A DNA stretch of 64,000 nt from Bacteroidota bacterium (lineage in GTDB: Bacteria > Bacteroidota > Bacteroidia > Bacteroidales > CAIXZF01), in the NCBI GenBank assembly GCA_022709385.1, contig JAKLIX010000011.1, positions 1-64,000 on the forward strand, given 5' to 3'. The translations under genes were made by a program, and so were the position numbers. The notes beneath the pieces are model-generated. The model saw only the letters and a list, made by a program, of their open reading frames with translations, did not search any database and had not been told where the DNA came from. Shown one piece after another: positions 44,597-52,132 of the stretch. Each line of letters opens with the position of its first letter. Positions within the stretch are counted from its first letter, which is position 1.

Positions 44597-45646
44597 TTAC
44601 AAATTATTCAAAAATGCGATCGTATCGATTCCGTCGGCATAGTCGCCCAGTGCCGGCTTTTGTGAATGTCCGAATGAAATCGCTCCCGGGAAGCGAAGGT
44701 CCCGCGCTGCAATGCATTGTATCTGATCCCTCGCCTCCGCTAAACGGGCACGCGCTGTTTCCTGGTCCGGGTAGGTTTCAAAAAAAAGGACAGCAACCGG
44801 TGAGGCTGTCTGAACAGCAGGCCTGAGCAATATAAATCCGTTGTCCAGGTGTTCATCCCTGTTTACAAGGTACACCGATTTGAAATAGTCATAGTTATTC
44901 CTGTACTTGTGATGCATCAGGACGGATCCGAACGGCTCCCATACCCTGAATAAGCGATCGAACTCAAATCCCTCGGGAACAAATAGTTTACTCACACTCC
45001 TGCACCCCAAACCGAAATAACGAAATACATCTTCCCCCAACAGGCCAAGCTCCACATCCGATTCCCCTCCGTCGAGCAAGGCTGCACCATTTCTGTTTTT
45101 CCGCAACAGTGACGGAATATGCCTGAAATAATATTCGAAATAACGGAATGTGTTGTTGCTTCCTGAAGCGATCACGGCATCGGTGCCACTTAAACGCTCA
45201 TCTGTAAACAAAACCTGTTGCGCTACAGGTGGATATATATCTGCGAGCAAACGGTGGAGCCAGGGAAGGAATACCTTATCCTGGGTGGAAAGTTTACCGA
45301 TGTAAACATGACCCGTCAGCATGACGCAAAGCCAGTCGTGAAACCCTGCCAATGGAATATTGCCTGCTGATACAACCCCGATCTTAGCGGGTTTATTCCT
45401 CCCATGCTCCGGGAGATGATAGGGTGTCAGCCACCCGCACAGCTTCTCCTCGGTGAGGTTCCCGGCTATACACTCCAGCGCATATACTGACTGCTCCCTG
45501 GTAAACCATGCATTCCGGCTCCCGGCTTCATCCAGTATGCCGACAAATTCATTTTCGCTGTCCGGAATATCCTGCCGGTATTCCAGGCAACAGCTTTCAA
45601 TTTTCCTGCCCAGGGTGTCCAGGGCCTGTATTAATGCCAGGTTCAT
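44597..45646 (-). CDS. LuxC-like acyl-CoA reductase
   Basis: The 349-residue protein belongs to the LuxC/acyl-CoA reductase family within the aldehyde dehydrogenase fold. It shows the nucleotide-binding stretch KIGVVSAGNIPLAGFHDWL, AVIASGSNNTFRYFEYYF, and GLGCRSVSKLFVPEGFE, which includes the family cysteine (GCRS) expected to form the acyl-thioester. In many Bacteroidota it sits beside a small ferredoxin and serC; here no ferredoxin gene is adjacent and serC is about 2.3 kb away on the other strand. Reduction of acyl-CoA to an aldehyde is the family reaction; the physiological product is not known. Confidence 0.8.
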   Translation of the reverse strand: MNLALIQALDTLGRKIESCCLEYRQDIPDSENEFVGILDEAGSRNAWFTREQSVYALECIAGNLTEEKLCGWLTPYHLPEHGRNKPAKIGVVSAGNIPLAGFHDWLCVMLTGHVYIGKLSTQDKVFLPWLHRLLADIYPPVAQQVLFTDERLSGTDAVIASGSNNTFRYFEYYFRHIPSLLRKNRNGAALLDGGESDVELGLLGEDVFRYFGLGCRSVSKLFVPEGFEFDRLFRVWEPFGSVLMHHKYRNNYDYFKSVYLVNRDEHLDNGFILLRPAVQTASPVAVLFFETYPDQETARARLAEARDQIQCIAARDLRFPGAISFGHSQKPALGDYADGIDTIAFLNNL

Positions 45647-45655
45647 GATTGATCA

Positions 45656-45683
45656 CAAAAGTAAGCAGGATTCAGTATATTTG
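45656..45683. promoter_or_regulatory. divergent -7 boxes of the LuxC-like and porin genes
   Basis: TACTTTTG on the minus strand (45656-45663) lies 9 nt before the LuxC-like ATG. TATATTTG on the plus strand (45676-45683) lies 32 nt before the porin ATG. Both are perfect -7 elements only 12 nt apart, so the two polymerases would compete for the same DNA. Confidence 0.4.
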
Positions 45684-45715
45684 GCCGCAATTATGAACGT
45701 TCTGTTTGAAAGGAT

Positions 45716-46903
45716 ATGAAAAAGTACCTGATTGTCATTGCCTTATCTTTTAGTTGTTTGATTGTATCTGATGCCACTGGCCAGGTCTTGCTCGATGAAA
45801 GAGCCATTATCCGTTTCGATCACGGACTTGGTTTCAATGCACCCGACACTGCCTTTGGCGTCAATATCAGGTTCCGGGTCCAAAACCGGCTGAACCTTAC
45901 TACTTCTTCAGATAAAGATTTGGACATCAAATCGGTAGATCCACGTATCAGCAGGTTGAGGCTCAGGTTCGACGGCTATATTCTCGGATCGAAGCTTACC
46001 TATCTTTTTCAGTTGGGTTTTTCAAGGGATGATGTGAGCGGGAACCCGACGGGTGCGCCCAACCTGATCAGGGATGCCATCGTTTTTTACCGCTTTAGTC
46101 CTGATTTTTATATTGGTTTCGGCCAGGCAAAACTGCCCGGGAACAGGCAGGAGATCATTTCTTCCGGCCAGCAACAGTTTATAGACAGATCCATCGTCAC
46201 CACGGCACTGGACATCAACCGTGATTTCGGCCTGTTTGGCTATTACAGCCAGATCCTGTCAGGCATGCCGTTTAACCTGAAAGCTGCTGTCTCAACCGGC
46301 GAGGGAAGGAATTATTCCACCCAGGACGGCGGGCTTTGTTATACCGGCAGGCTTGAGCTGATGCCCTTTGGAAAATTCCAGAGGAACGGCGATTTCAGTG
46401 AAGGAGACCTGAGCCGCGAGGAAACTCCCAAACTGGCATTGGCTGCCGCTTATTCACTCAATAGGGATGCTGTCAGAACCAACGGTCAGACAGGTGATCT
46501 GCTGCCGCTTAAAAGAGATCTGGAGTCTTTTTTTGCTGACCTCCTGCTGAAATACCGTGGAAATGCCTTCTTTCTGGAGTATGCATCCAGGAGCACGGAA
46601 AAACCCCTGATGAGCCATGAGGGATCTGAAACCGCAGTATTGGCAGGAACGGCATTCAATACGCAAATCAGCCGCCTTTTCCGGAATAATTTCGAGATTG
46701 TGGCACGCTATGCCATCTTAAAAACAGTGGAGGAGGTTAAAATAATCTGGCCTGACCGTGTGTTTTACACCATCGGGTTAAACAAATATATCAATGCCCA
46801 CATGACCAAATTCCAAACCAACCTCACTTACAGGAAAAGTACAGGGCCGGGAATCAGCACGGCAGATTTTTACTTCCAGGTTCAGGTTGAACTTGGAATC
46901 TGA
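45716..46903 (+). CDS. phosphate-selective porin O/P family outer membrane protein
   Basis: The 395-residue protein has a signal peptide (MKKYLIVIALSFSCLIVSDATG) and an outer-membrane barrel body. It fits the porin O/P family by its FRVQNRLNLTTSS start, ISRLRLRFDGYILGSKLTYLF, FYIGFGQAKLPGNRQEI, RDFGLFGYY, and alternating hydrophobic beta strands to the aromatic C terminus. It would let small anions or phosphate across the outer membrane; specificity cannot be judged. A conserved hypothetical gene follows 19 nt downstream. Confidence 0.85.
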   Translation: MKKYLIVIALSFSCLIVSDATGQVLLDERAIIRFDHGLGFNAPDTAFGVNIRFRVQNRLNLTTSSDKDLDIKSVDPRISRLRLRFDGYILGSKLTYLFQLGFSRDDVSGNPTGAPNLIRDAIVFYRFSPDFYIGFGQAKLPGNRQEIISSGQQQFIDRSIVTTALDINRDFGLFGYYSQILSGMPFNLKAAVSTGEGRNYSTQDGGLCYTGRLELMPFGKFQRNGDFSEGDLSREETPKLALAAAYSLNRDAVRTNGQTGDLLPLKRDLESFFADLLLKYRGNAFFLEYASRSTEKPLMSHEGSETAVLAGTAFNTQISRLFRNNFEIVARYAILKTVEEVKIIWPDRVFYTIGLNKYINAHMTKFQTNLTYRKSTGPGISTADFYFQVQVELGI

Positions 46904-46922
46904 TCAGTGAAAGACCGGTAAA

Positions 46923-47897
46923 ATGTTTCGTACGGCTGTCATATGCCTGGTTTGTAACGCTTTCCTGTTTCCGGGATTTAATAACCCCCAGGATGCCGAT
47001 GCCCAGCAAGCCGATGCATCGTCAGACAGTCTGTTTATCCTGGCAGGACAACTACAACAAGGGAAGGCAGATTTTGACCGTTACCATGCAAGCAGGCAAT
47101 TGTCAGGCTTACTGACAAGGATGCTGGACACTGACCGGCTGCCTCTTACAGGACTGGATACACTGAAAAATATCTCCTTTCTGGAGGCAGGAAATCGTGA
47201 GTTCCTCATTATCAGCTGGGTGATACCAAGGCAGGATGGAAGTTTTGACTACAGCGGTCTTGTTCGTTTCCATGATCAACCTGGCGGGAAAATGCGCATC
47301 GTCAGTCTCACAAACCAGGCCCGCGAACTTGAATCACCGGAAACAAAGCAGCTGGGGCCTGATCACTGGTACGGAGCCCTGTATTACCGGCTGATAGAAA
47401 ATAAGTTCAAAGGGAAAGTCCATTATGTGCTGCTTGGTTGGGACGGGAACAACAAGCTGAGCAGAAAGAAGCTGATTGAACCTGTTCAGATCAGTTCGCG
47501 CGGCAAAGTCATCTTTGGAGCATCAGTTTTCAGCCATTATCCGGCCAAAGTGAAACGGGTGATATTTGAATATGCGGCCCACAGCAGCATGAGTCTGAAT
47601 TATTCCCGGCAATGGATGGTGGTAAGGCTTAAAAAGGGTAAAAAAAGAGTGACGGAACGAAAGGCTGCAGATATGATCGTCTTTGACCGCCTGGTACCGC
47701 TACAGGAAGGACTGGAAGGGCAATACCAGTTTTACGTGCCTGAAACCAACATCCAGGACGGATTTCATTTCCGTGACGGCCGCTGGGTATACATCCGGGA
47801 AGTGGATGCAAGAAATCCCGACAGTCCGGATAAGGAAGAAAGGGAAAGAAAAGTGGAATTTGATCTTTTTCCGCCCGTTTTACCCGATAAAAAATAA
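46923..47897 (+). CDS. exported conserved protein of unknown function
   Basis: I do not recognise a characterised family. The 324-residue protein starts with a likely signal peptide (MFRTAVICLVCNAFLF), has a charged helical region, then a beta-rich domain with HWYGALYYRLIENKFKGK, VHYVLLGWDGNN and KVIFGASVFSHYP, ending in a highly charged tail. The YYxLI...YxLLGWDGN pattern recurs in Bacteroidota hypothetical proteins as I recall. It follows the porin by 19 nt and is probably co-transcribed with it, so an envelope role is likely. Confidence 0.55.
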   Translation: MFRTAVICLVCNAFLFPGFNNPQDADAQQADASSDSLFILAGQLQQGKADFDRYHASRQLSGLLTRMLDTDRLPLTGLDTLKNISFLEAGNREFLIISWVIPRQDGSFDYSGLVRFHDQPGGKMRIVSLTNQARELESPETKQLGPDHWYGALYYRLIENKFKGKVHYVLLGWDGNNKLSRKKLIEPVQISSRGKVIFGASVFSHYPAKVKRVIFEYAAHSSMSLNYSRQWMVVRLKKGKKRVTERKAADMIVFDRLVPLQEGLEGQYQFYVPETNIQDGFHFRDGRWVYIREVDARNPDSPDKEERERKVEFDLFPPVLPDKK

Positions 47898-47930
47898 ACC
47901 GGAGAGCACAGATAACATGAAGGTATTTTG

Positions 47931-47938
47931 TATCTTTG
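47931..47938 (+). promoter_or_regulatory. -7 box of serC
   Basis: TATCTTTG, a perfect -7 element, lies 38 nt before the serC ATG. No TTTG occurs at the -33 distance. Confidence 0.4.
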
Positions 47939-47976
47939 TGTTCTGATCGGAACAACCACACTAAAACCTATACGAT

Positions 47977-49047
47977 ATGACAAAGCACAATTTCAACGCA
48001 GGTCCCTCCATCCTTCCAAGGATTGCGGTTGAGAACACCGCCAAAGCGATTCTCGATCTGAATGGCAGTGGGCTGGGCCTGATGGAGATTTCTCACAGGC
48101 ACAAAGACTTTCAGGCAATCATCGACGAGGCTGTTGCCCTTTTTAAAGAATTACTCAACATCCCCGATGGCTACCATGTCCTCTTCCTTGGGGGAGGCGC
48201 AAGCATGCAGTTCTGTATGGTTCCTTTCAACTATTTCCGGTCGAAGGCGGCATATCTCGAAACCGGGGTCTGGGCTAAAAAGGCGATCAAAGAATCAAAA
48301 GGCTTCGGTGAAACAATCATCGTAGCTTCATCTGCAGAGAAAAATTTCAACTTCGTTCCTTCCGCTTACGAAATTCCCGCCGACGCGGATTATTTCCACA
48401 TCACTACCAATAACACCATCTACGGTACCGAACTGCGCAAAGACATTGATTCCCCCGTTCCCCTGATCGCCGATATGTCGTCGGATATCATGAGCAGGCC
48501 GGTGGATGTGTCGAAGTATGCCCTCATTTACGGAGGCGCCCAGAAGAATGTGGGACCGGCCGGGGTAACTTTTGTCATCGTCAGAGAAGATACGCTTGGC
48601 AAGGTTGAGCGGAAAATACCCACCATGCTTGATTACAGGACGCATATCGGAGAAGCTTCACTTTTCAACACCCCGCCCTGTGTCAACATTTTCACACTGA
48701 AAGAAACCCTCAAATGGATCAAAGCGCTTGGGGGCGTGGAAGCCGTTGAGCAGATGAACCTGAAGAAAGCCGGACTGCTGTACGATGCCATCGACAATAG
48801 TACCATATTTGTGGGTACGGCAGAAAAGGAATCCCGTTCTCTGATGAATATCTGTTTCGTCATGAAGGATGCTTACAAGGACAAGGAAGAGGAATTCATC
48901 AAGTTTGCGCAGGGCAAAGGCATGGTCGGTATCAAGGGTCACCGCTCAGTCGGCGGATTCCGTGCCTCTACCTATAATGCACTCCCGATCGAAAGTGTCC
49001 AGGCATTGATAGATGCCATGCACGAATTTGAAAAAATGGTAGTCTGA
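47977..49047 (+). CDS. serC: phosphoserine aminotransferase
   Basis: The 356-residue PLP enzyme converts 3-phosphohydroxypyruvate to phosphoserine in serine biosynthesis and also serves pyridoxine synthesis. It begins [13 protein letters not shown], has [26 protein letters not shown], and the PLP lysine in [12 protein letters not shown], ending with [16 protein letters not shown]. serA follows 72 nt downstream on the same strand with its own -7 box. Confidence 0.97.
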   Translation: MTKHNFNAGPSILPRIAVENTAKAILDLNGSGLGLMEISHRHKDFQAIIDEAVALFKELLNIPDGYHVLFLGGGASMQFCMVPFNYFRSKAAYLETGVWAKKAIKESKGFGETIIVASSAEKNFNFVPSAYEIPADADYFHITTNNTIYGTELRKDIDSPVPLIADMSSDIMSRPVDVSKYALIYGGAQKNVGPAGVTFVIVREDTLGKVERKIPTMLDYRTHIGEASLFNTPPCVNIFTLKETLKWIKALGGVEAVEQMNLKKAGLLYDAIDNSTIFVGTAEKESRSLMNICFVMKDAYKDKEEEFIKFAQGKGMVGIKGHRSVGGFRASTYNALPIESVQALIDAMHEFEKMVV

Positions 49048-49062
49048 TCCGCTGTTTTTTCT

Positions 49063-49070
49063 TATCTTTG
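49063..49070 (+). promoter_or_regulatory. -7 box of serA
   Basis: TATCTTTG, a perfect -7 element, lies 49 nt before the serA ATG in the serC-serA spacer, so serA can be transcribed separately. Confidence 0.35.
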
Positions 49071-49119
49071 TATATATTAGATGATTAAAGCTGATTTTTG
49101 AACCTTTATCTCCACGATT

Positions 49120-50043
49120 ATGACAAAAGTACTCGTTGCTACAGAAAAACCCTTTGCTGCCCTGGCTGTGGAAGGTATCCGGAATATCGTGCAGGAAGCC
49201 GGATTTGAATTTGCCCTGCTCGAAAACTACACCGATGTTTCAGCACTGCTGAATGCCGTGAAGGATGCCGATGCCCTCATCGTCAGAAGCGACATCGTTT
49301 CGAAAGAAGTGGTGGATGCCGCTCCTTTGCTCAAAATCGTCGTACGGGCCGGCGCCGGTTACGACAACCTCGACCTGGCAGCCTGTTCCGCCAAAGGTGT
49401 GGTTGCCATGAATACACCGGGGCAAAATGCCAATGCAGTGGCAGAACTTGCCTTCGGTCTGATGCTCTTTCACCTGCGTAAAGGATTCTCCGGAAAATCA
49501 GGAACGGAACTCAGGGGTAAAACCCTCGGAATTCATGCCTATGGAAATGTCGGGAAATTTGTCGCCCTGATTGCCAAAGGATTTGGGATGGAAGTATTTG
49601 GCTATGATCCCTTTATCCCTGCAGAAAAAATGACAGAAGCCGGTGTTATCCCGCTTTCCTCTGCTGAAGAATTGTACGGCAAATGCCAGTACGTAAGCCT
49701 CCATATTCCTGCTACCGCCGATACAAAAAGATCCATCAACCTGGAACTGCTGAAAAGAATGCCGAAGGGTGCCACCCTGGTAAATACCGCCAGAAAAGAA
49801 GTCATCTGTGAGGAATCGCTTCTTAAAATGTTGGAAGAGAGAAAGGACTTTAGCTACCTGTCTGATATCGAACCTGATTGCAAAGAACAACTGCTTGCCT
49901 CCTACCCCGGAAGATGCGTGTTTACTGCCAAGAAAATGGGGGCACAAACAGAGGAAGCAAACATCAATGCCGGACTGGCAGCAGCACGACAGATCGCAGC
50001 TTTTATCAAAAACGGGGATAAAACCTTCCAGGTCAATCCATAA
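49120..50043 (+). CDS. serA: D-3-phosphoglycerate dehydrogenase, lysine-type
   Basis: The 307-residue NAD enzyme makes 3-phosphohydroxypyruvate, the substrate of SerC. It shows the D-2-hydroxyacid dehydrogenase pattern: VRAGAGYDNLDL with the substrate arginine, NAVAELAFGLML, a nucleotide-binding GIHAYGNVGKFVA, and glutamate in DIEPDC. The usual catalytic histidine motif (TPHxGAxT) reads TAKKMGAQT here, so lysine takes the place of histidine. The same change occurs in the type III-K enzyme of Entamoeba histolytica and Bacteroides relatives. No ACT regulatory domain is present. Confidence 0.92.
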   Translation: MTKVLVATEKPFAALAVEGIRNIVQEAGFEFALLENYTDVSALLNAVKDADALIVRSDIVSKEVVDAAPLLKIVVRAGAGYDNLDLAACSAKGVVAMNTPGQNANAVAELAFGLMLFHLRKGFSGKSGTELRGKTLGIHAYGNVGKFVALIAKGFGMEVFGYDPFIPAEKMTEAGVIPLSSAEELYGKCQYVSLHIPATADTKRSINLELLKRMPKGATLVNTARKEVICEESLLKMLEERKDFSYLSDIEPDCKEQLLASYPGRCVFTAKKMGAQTEEANINAGLAAARQIAAFIKNGDKTFQVNP

Positions 50044-50128
50044 ATTGTTGTCAATCAGATACCGGTGCATTTCGATGCCCGGCCAGGGAATATTGTACTT
50101 TTTTAACTATCACTAACGATGATTTCAT

Positions 50129-50539
50129 ATGGAAACTGATGCCGACAGAATTCCGACTTTCTTCAGGTTTGAAGATCTCCGGATATACAACAAAGCCCTG
50201 GAGTACATCGAATGGGTACATCAAACCGTCAGGCTTATACCGGAAGCAGAAAGCAACGGACTGGCCGACAGATTTGTGGTTTCTGCCCAGAATATCGCGC
50301 TTCACATCGCGGAGGGCTCAAGCCGGAACAAGAGTCAGTTTGTTTACTACCTGAAAATGGCAAAAAGCTGTGTCAGAGAGTGTGTCGTTTTTACTACACT
50401 CTGTAAGGGGATGGATTATATCCACGAAGAAGCCTTTGATAATTCGAGGAATCAGTTGATGGAGATGACAAAAATGCTTGGCGCACTGATTGGCTCCCTG
50501 CAAAAGAGTCCGGGCGGACCGGGTGATGACAACGATTAA
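50129..50539 (+). CDS. four-helix-bundle (S23-like) protein
   Basis: The 136-residue protein matches the four-helix-bundle/23S rRNA intervening-sequence protein family: FRFEDLRIYNKALEY at the start, VSAQNIALHIAEGSSRNKSQFVYYLKMA in the middle (here cited by its IAEG and SxxF spacing), and SCVRECVVF followed by a terminal helix. The molecular role is not established; members are often encoded within rRNA intervening sequences, but this one is free-standing between serA and DUF1015. Confidence 0.85.
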   Translation: METDADRIPTFFRFEDLRIYNKALEYIEWVHQTVRLIPEAESNGLADRFVVSAQNIALHIAEGSSRNKSQFVYYLKMAKSCVRECVVFTTLCKGMDYIHEEAFDNSRNQLMEMTKMLGALIGSLQKSPGGPGDDND

Positions 50540-50651
50540 CAGTTCCGACGCCGCACAAGTACAGTTTATTTTATCTGATCACTAAAATGACAGGGAACCG
50601 GGTCTGGCCTGCTCCCTGTTCAGGAAGTAAATACCTTAATTGTAAAACGAT

Positions 50652-51896
50652 ATGGCAAAACTTAAAGCTTTCAGAGGGCTCAGACCCCCTGTTCCACTGG
50701 CAAAGGATGTGGCCTCGCGTCCATATGATGTGCTGAATTCTGCCGAAGCCAGAATTGAAGCCCGGGGAAATCCATATTCCCTGCTTCACATCATCAAACC
50801 GGAAATAGACCTTGAGGAGGGCATCGACGAACACCTGCCGGAAGTGTATGAAAAGGCCAGGGAGAATTTTATGCTTTTCCGCCAAAAGGCTTGGCTGCTT
50901 GAAGACGATGATGAATACTTATATGTCTATGCGCAAACCATGTGGGGTAAAACGCAGTACGGACTCGTCGGATGTGCTGCAGTGGAAGATTACATGAACG
51001 GGATTATCAAAAAGCATGAACTGACCAGGAAAGACAAGGAAGAAGACAGGATGAAACATGTCAGGATCACCAACGCCAACATGGAGCCTGTGTTTTTTAC
51101 CTACCCTGCCCGGCCTGAAATCGATGATATCGTGAATGGTGTTACCCAACAATCCCCTGAATATGACTTTGTCGCTTCAGATGAGGTCAGACACCGTTTC
51201 TGGGTTATCCGTGATAAAGCCGTGATCAGGCAGCTTATCGGGCTCTTTGAGGAAATTCCGTACACTTATGTTGCTGACGGTCATCATCGTACCGCCGCTG
51301 CTGCCCTGGTCGGCGATGAGAAAAAACGCCGGAATCCTGCCCATCACGGTCAGGAGGAATACAATTTTTTCCTCGCGGTTCATTTTCCTGATAACCAACT
51401 GACGATTATCGATTACAACCGGCTGGTCAGGGATCTTAACGGATTGAGTCCCGGTGCTTTCCTGGAAAAGCTTGGGCAGGTGTTTACGTTGGAGGATAAG
51501 GGAACAGACATTTATAAACCCTGCTGCCTCCATAACTTCTCTCTCTATTTGGATGGCAGGTGGTACAGCCTGCAGGCCAAAGAAGGAACTTTTAGCGATG
51601 ATGATCCCATCGGTGTGCTGGATGTAACCATTCTGTCAAGGCTGGTACTGGACAATATCCTTGGGATCACCGACCTGAGAACTTCAAAACGCATCGATTT
51701 TGTCGGAGGAATCCGGGGACTCGGTGAACTGAAAAAGCGCGTCGACAGCGGCGAAATGGTGGCCGCCTTTGCCTTGTACCCGGTATCAATGAAACAATTG
51801 ACCGACATTGCAGATTCGGGTAATATCATGCCGCCCAAAACCACCTGGTTCGAACCCAAGCTCAGAAGCGGCCTGGTTGTGCACCTGCTTGATTAG
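50652..51896 (+). CDS. DUF1015 family protein
   Basis: The 414-residue protein has the DUF1015 layout: FRGLRPPVPLAKDVASRPYDV at the start (AFRGLRP...PYDV), ITNANMEPVFFTYP, the VADGHHRTAAA motif with two His and an Arg, NFFLAVHFPDNQLTIIDYNR, and a C-terminal MPPKTTWFEPKLRSGL. The family is uncharacterised; it commonly follows serC/serA in Bacteroidota and related groups, hinting at a link to serine or phosphoserine metabolism. The HHRT motif looks like a metal or phosphate site. The function is inferred from context only. Confidence 0.85.
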   Translation: MAKLKAFRGLRPPVPLAKDVASRPYDVLNSAEARIEARGNPYSLLHIIKPEIDLEEGIDEHLPEVYEKARENFMLFRQKAWLLEDDDEYLYVYAQTMWGKTQYGLVGCAAVEDYMNGIIKKHELTRKDKEEDRMKHVRITNANMEPVFFTYPARPEIDDIVNGVTQQSPEYDFVASDEVRHRFWVIRDKAVIRQLIGLFEEIPYTYVADGHHRTAAAALVGDEKKRRNPAHHGQEEYNFFLAVHFPDNQLTIIDYNRLVRDLNGLSPGAFLEKLGQVFTLEDKGTDIYKPCCLHNFSLYLDGRWYSLQAKEGTFSDDDPIGVLDVTILSRLVLDNILGITDLRTSKRIDFVGGIRGLGELKKRVDSGEMVAAFALYPVSMKQLTDIADSGNIMPPKTTWFEPKLRSGLVVHLLD

Positions 51897-51952
51897 AAAC
51901 GTATTCGGATTGTCATTGTCTTGATGATTAAACTCATTAATAACCAACTGTC

Positions 51953-52132
51953 ATGGATATTGAAAACCTGGTTCTGGATACCCTGAAAAAAGCGGGTAAA
52001 CCCATGAAGGCCGGAGAAATTGCCGAACTTGCCGGACTGGATAAAAAGGATGTGGACAAAGCCATTAAGAAGCTGAAAACCAGCGATAGGATCAGCAGTC
52101 CCAAGGTTTGCTTTTACGAACCCAGAAGCTGA
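51953..52132 (+). CDS. 59-residue winged-helix-type DNA-binding protein
   Basis: This short frame (ATG 51953, TGA 52130-52132) encodes ENLVLDTLKKAGKPMKAGE, then IAELAGLDKKDVDKAIKKL, then a wing-like SPKVCFYEPRS end. The pattern of a recognition helix after AELAGLDKKDVDKA and a basic beta wing is that of small MarR/winged-helix regulators common in Bacteroidota. It lies 56 nt after DUF1015 on the same strand. Its stop abuts the stop of the convergent sulfatase-type gene in the palindrome TGATCA. Confidence 0.7.
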   Translation: MDIENLVLDTLKKAGKPMKAGEIAELAGLDKKDVDKAIKKLKTSDRISSPKVCFYEPRS

